From a bacterium (lineage in GTDB: Bacteria > Patescibacteria > Dojkabacteria > JAKAPS01 > JAJZLI01), in NCBI GenBank assembly GCA_021809565.1, contig JAJZKG010000026.1:1-7200 (forward strand): DNA of 7,200 nt, in the 5' to 3' direction. Positions 5,361-7,200 of this stretch are shown piece after piece (position 1 is the stretch's first letter; each line of letters starts with the position of its first letter). The notes under the pieces are model-generated. The model had not been told where the DNA came from. It worked only from the letters and a program-made list of their open reading frames with translations, and did not search any database. A program made the translations under genes and the position numbers.

Positions 5361-7019
5361 TTAAGATGAAGTTATTCCAAAAGGAAAATCAAAATAATTT
5401 TCAGTTAATGAATTTATTATTTGATCGGTAGTTGTATTAATAATAACAATATTACCTGGATTTGATGACGTTGTTGTTACGTAACCATAGGTACCAGATA
5501 TTACAATTTGCTTTGGAGAAAAGAATGGACTTGATATGCCATTATTGGTAAATTGATCTGTAGAAATATTCATTATTATAATGTTTCCGGAGTTAGAAAT
5601 ACCACCATACTGATTTACAATATAAGCATAATTAGAATTAATAGTAATACTTATTGGATTTTGAAATAATTGTGAATCAATACTTTTTATTATTTGATTT
5701 GTTTTTGTATTTATTATTAATAAGTTACCATTTGTACCTCCGTTACCATATTGATTTAACACATACATGTATTGGCCAGATATTGCTACCCCAGTTGGAT
5801 TAAAAAATAACTGAGAGTCAATAGAATTTACTGGAGTATACGTACTAGAATTTAATATGATAACATTACCATCCCCATAAGTTCCTCCTTTATAATTTGT
5901 TACATAGAGATTTCCATTATCCGATGCAATTGACATCGTATCGTCTAAAAATGAAGATTCAATTGTTTTAATATTGTTATTAAGGAGGTTTATGACATAG
6001 ATGTTGTTATTATCTGCAAAAGATCCTGACAAATAAGCAGTTGATCCTTCGATAGTTATGCTAGTAGGACTGTTTAATTGATCTAATGGCCCTATATTTC
6101 CAAAAATACTATTACTTTGAGTATTAAATATTAAAATATTTCCAGTATTATAAGAACCTCCATTAATATTTGCAATATATCCTGTATTGCCAGAGATAGC
6201 GATTCCAGTAGAACTGACTGTTAAAGAATTTGAAGATATACTACCAACAACTGTGTTTGTTGGTATATTTATTATTATAATATTACTAGTTGTTGCTGAA
6301 GGTCCTGAAGGTCCTGATTGAAAATTTGATACATACGCATATTGACCAGATATTGAAATGCCATCTGGATAATAAAAATCAGGAGAAGAAATGCTGTTTA
6401 CAACTGTATTTGTTACAGTATTGATTATTAGTAGATTTCCAGTAGATTCTGAACCTCCATTTGAGTTTAGTAGATATGCATAATTACCAGATACAGCAAT
6501 TCCAGTAGGTGAATCAAAAAAAGGTGAAGTAATACTACCAATTATAGTATTTGTTTCATTATTTAAAATAATTACATTGTCAGCTAATCTATTTACCACG
6601 TAAGAGTATTGATTTGATGTAGCAATACTAAAAGGATAATAAAAAGATGATGATGAAATACTATTTACTATTTGATTAGTTGCTTTATTTATTATTAAAA
6701 TGTTTCCAGCTCCTTGATTTCCGTACCTGTTTAAAACGTAAATATAATTGCCAGACATTGCAATACCATATAAATTACCAAAAGAAGACGATGTGATATT
6801 ATTAATTACTTGATTTGTATTTATATTTATTACAGGAATATTTTCACCATATTTATTTGAAACATATGCATATGAACCAGATAAAGCTATACCGACTGGA
6901 TCATCATCAAATGGTGATTTCTGCGAATCTATAGCACTAAGTATAGTTCCGTTATTTATATTTATTTTTATTATATTTCCGAAATCAGAATTCCCACCTT
7001 CAGTATTGACTAAATACTC
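5361..7019 (-). CDS. YVTN-repeat beta-propeller, surface-type protein, 5' end missing
   Basis: The frame is open on the minus strand from the TAA at 5361-5363 up to 7019, where a stop codon created by rearranged sequence (7020-7022) interrupts it. Native coding ends at about 7012. An ATG at 6756-6758 is only an internal Met: 85 upstream codons continue the same repeat pattern (for example DPVGIALSGSYAYVSN, then INTNQVINNI). About 11 units of 40-50 residues can be counted, each with P-x-G-I-A-x-S-G, Y-A-Y-V-x-N, a G/N/S loop, then a hydrophobic strand ending N-x-x-T-N and an S-I-x-S-x-x-F turn. This is the YVTN/SMP-30-like propeller repeat found in archaeal surface-layer and secreted proteins. 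Composition is rich in N, S, I, G and T, very poor in K and R, and has several N-x-S/T sequons, as expected of an exported protein. No C-terminal anchor is present; the last unit stops midway (FPFGITSS), which could be closed by the missing N-terminus. Signal peptide and true start are outside the window or lost. Confidence 0.8.
   Translation of the reverse strand, partial: EYLVNTEGGNSDFGNIIKININNGTILSAIDSQKSPFDDDPVGIALSGSYAYVSNKYGENIPVININTNQVINNITSSSFGNLYGIAMSGNYIYVLNRYGNQGAGNILIINKATNQIVNSISSSSFYYPFSIATSNQYSYVVNRLADNVIILNNETNTIIGSITSPFFDSPTGIAVSGNYAYLLNSNGGSESTGNLLIINTVTNTVVNSISSPDFYYPDGISISGQYAYVSNFQSGPSGPSATTSNIIIINIPTNTVVGSISSNSLTVSSTGIAISGNTGYIANINGGSYNTGNILIFNTQSNSIFGNIGPLDQLNSPTSITIEGSTAYLSGSFADNNNIYVINLLNNNIKTIESSFLDDTMSIASDNGNLYVTNYKGGTYGDGNVIILNSSTYTPVNSIDSQLFFNPTGVAISGQYMYVLNQYGNGGTNGNLLIINTKTNQIIKSIDSQLFQNPISITINSNYAYIVNQYGGISNSGNIIIMNISTDQFTNNGISSPFFSPKQIVISGTYGYVTTTSSNPGNIVIINTTTDQIINSLTENYFDFPFGITSS
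5690..5788 (+). repeat. Source of the 99-bp perfect direct repeat
   Basis: This segment inside the propeller gene is identical, in the same orientation, to 7102-7200. Related units within the same gene differ at many positions, so perfect identity over 99 bases is not explained by the protein repeat. The copy reaches the last base of the window, so the match may be longer. Confidence 0.97.
6520..6610 (+). repeat. Source of the 91-bp perfect inverted repeat
   Basis: This segment encodes part of one propeller unit (from YSYVVNRLADN to the SITSP turn, minus strand). Its exact reverse complement stands at 7013-7103. I compared the two base by base and found no mismatch over 91 positions; identity breaks at both ends. 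Confidence 0.97.
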
Positions 7020-7103
7020 TTACGTGGTAAATAGATTAGCTGACAATGTAATTATTTTAAATAATGAAACAAATACTATAATTGGTAGTATTACTTCACC
7101 TTT
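7013..7103 (-). repeat. Inverted copy of 6520-6610
   Basis: This is the perfect reverse complement of 6520-6610. It joins the native propeller sequence at about 7012/7013, where the minus-strand frame ends in a stop six bases later. Its coding sense is on the plus strand, opposite to the gene it interrupts. The possible microhomology at the join is about four bases (AATA), judged from the expected native continuation. Confidence 0.97.
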
Positions 7104-7200
7104 ATTTGATTTGTTTTTGTATTTATTATTAATAAGTTACCATTTGTACCTCCGTTACCATATTGATTTAACACATACATGTATTGGCCAGATATTGCTA
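7102..7200 (+). repeat. Direct copy of 5690-5788 at the window edge
   Basis: This is identical to 5690-5788 to the end of the window. It shares two bases (TT) with the end of the inverted copy. Around the join both templates carry T-rich sequence followed by TTTGATT in the same register, an imperfect short homology. With the inverted copy it makes the 3' end a mosaic of three pieces of one gene, and no single reading frame of the propeller crosses it. Confidence 0.97.

Noticed and set aside
5361..7012. CRISPR-like or tandem satellite repeat array
   Set aside because: The periodicity of about 130-150 bases follows the propeller blades at protein level, with diverged DNA and no constant spacer structure.
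6520..7103. Invertible phase-variation switch flanked by inverted repeats
   Set aside because: The 91-bp arms are coding fragments, no recombinase gene is in view, and a third piece from elsewhere in the gene follows at once. A template-switch chimera is simpler.
7003..7200. Plus-strand open frame running off the right edge
   Set aside because: It begins in antisense native sequence, passes through the inverted propeller piece and then reads the direct copy antisense. It is a product of the chimeric join.

Overview
The window is AT-rich and densely coding. Six complete genes lie on the minus strand, the tail of one gene lies on the plus strand at the left edge, and the right edge carries a truncated minus-strand gene that ends in rearranged sequence. 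Several features suggest an archaeon: an archaeal-type enolase C-terminus, TATA-box promoters placed for leaderless transcripts, no clear Shine-Dalgarno sequences, poly-T terminators, a YVTN-repeat surface-type beta-propeller and a compact layout. The AT richness and a propeller nearly free of charged residues would fit a small-genome acidophilic lineage such as the ARMAN/Parvarchaeota group. That placement is an impression from style, not something proven by the sequence.

Layout, left to right: (1) the last 25 codons of enolase on the plus strand, converging on (2) an NADPH-dependent FMN reductase-family flavoprotein on the minus strand with its own promoter. (3-6) A minus-strand cluster transcribed right to left: CLC chloride channel/transporter with paired CBS domains, MazG-like nucleotide pyrophosphohydrolase, TMEM175-like membrane protein, then a divergent CYTH-like protein. 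The spacings are 20 bp, a 4-bp ATGA overlap, and 4 bp, so the four probably form one operon driven by a well-placed BRE/TATA element just upstream of the CLC gene. (7) Upstream of that promoter is a 408-residue coiled-coil protein of unknown function. (8) At the right is a large YVTN-type beta-propeller gene whose N-terminus is missing.

The operon combines an anion channel or transporter, a protein of a K+-channel family, a nucleotide housekeeping hydrolase and a relative of triphosphate-binding CYTH enzymes. This suggests, as inference only, a link between ion balance and nucleotide metabolism.

The most striking structure is the last 188 bases. Positions 7013-7103 are a perfect reverse-complement copy of 6520-6610. 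They are followed at once by 7102-7200, a perfect direct copy of 5690-5788. Both source segments remain in place inside the propeller gene, and the propeller reading frame is destroyed exactly at the first junction. Two template switches within one repeat gene look more like a chimera (genome-amplification chimera or assembly misjoin at a contig end) than a functional inversion system, although real recombination cannot be excluded from the sequence alone. No RNA gene, CRISPR array or transposase was seen, and no gene-free stretch exceeds 300 bases.
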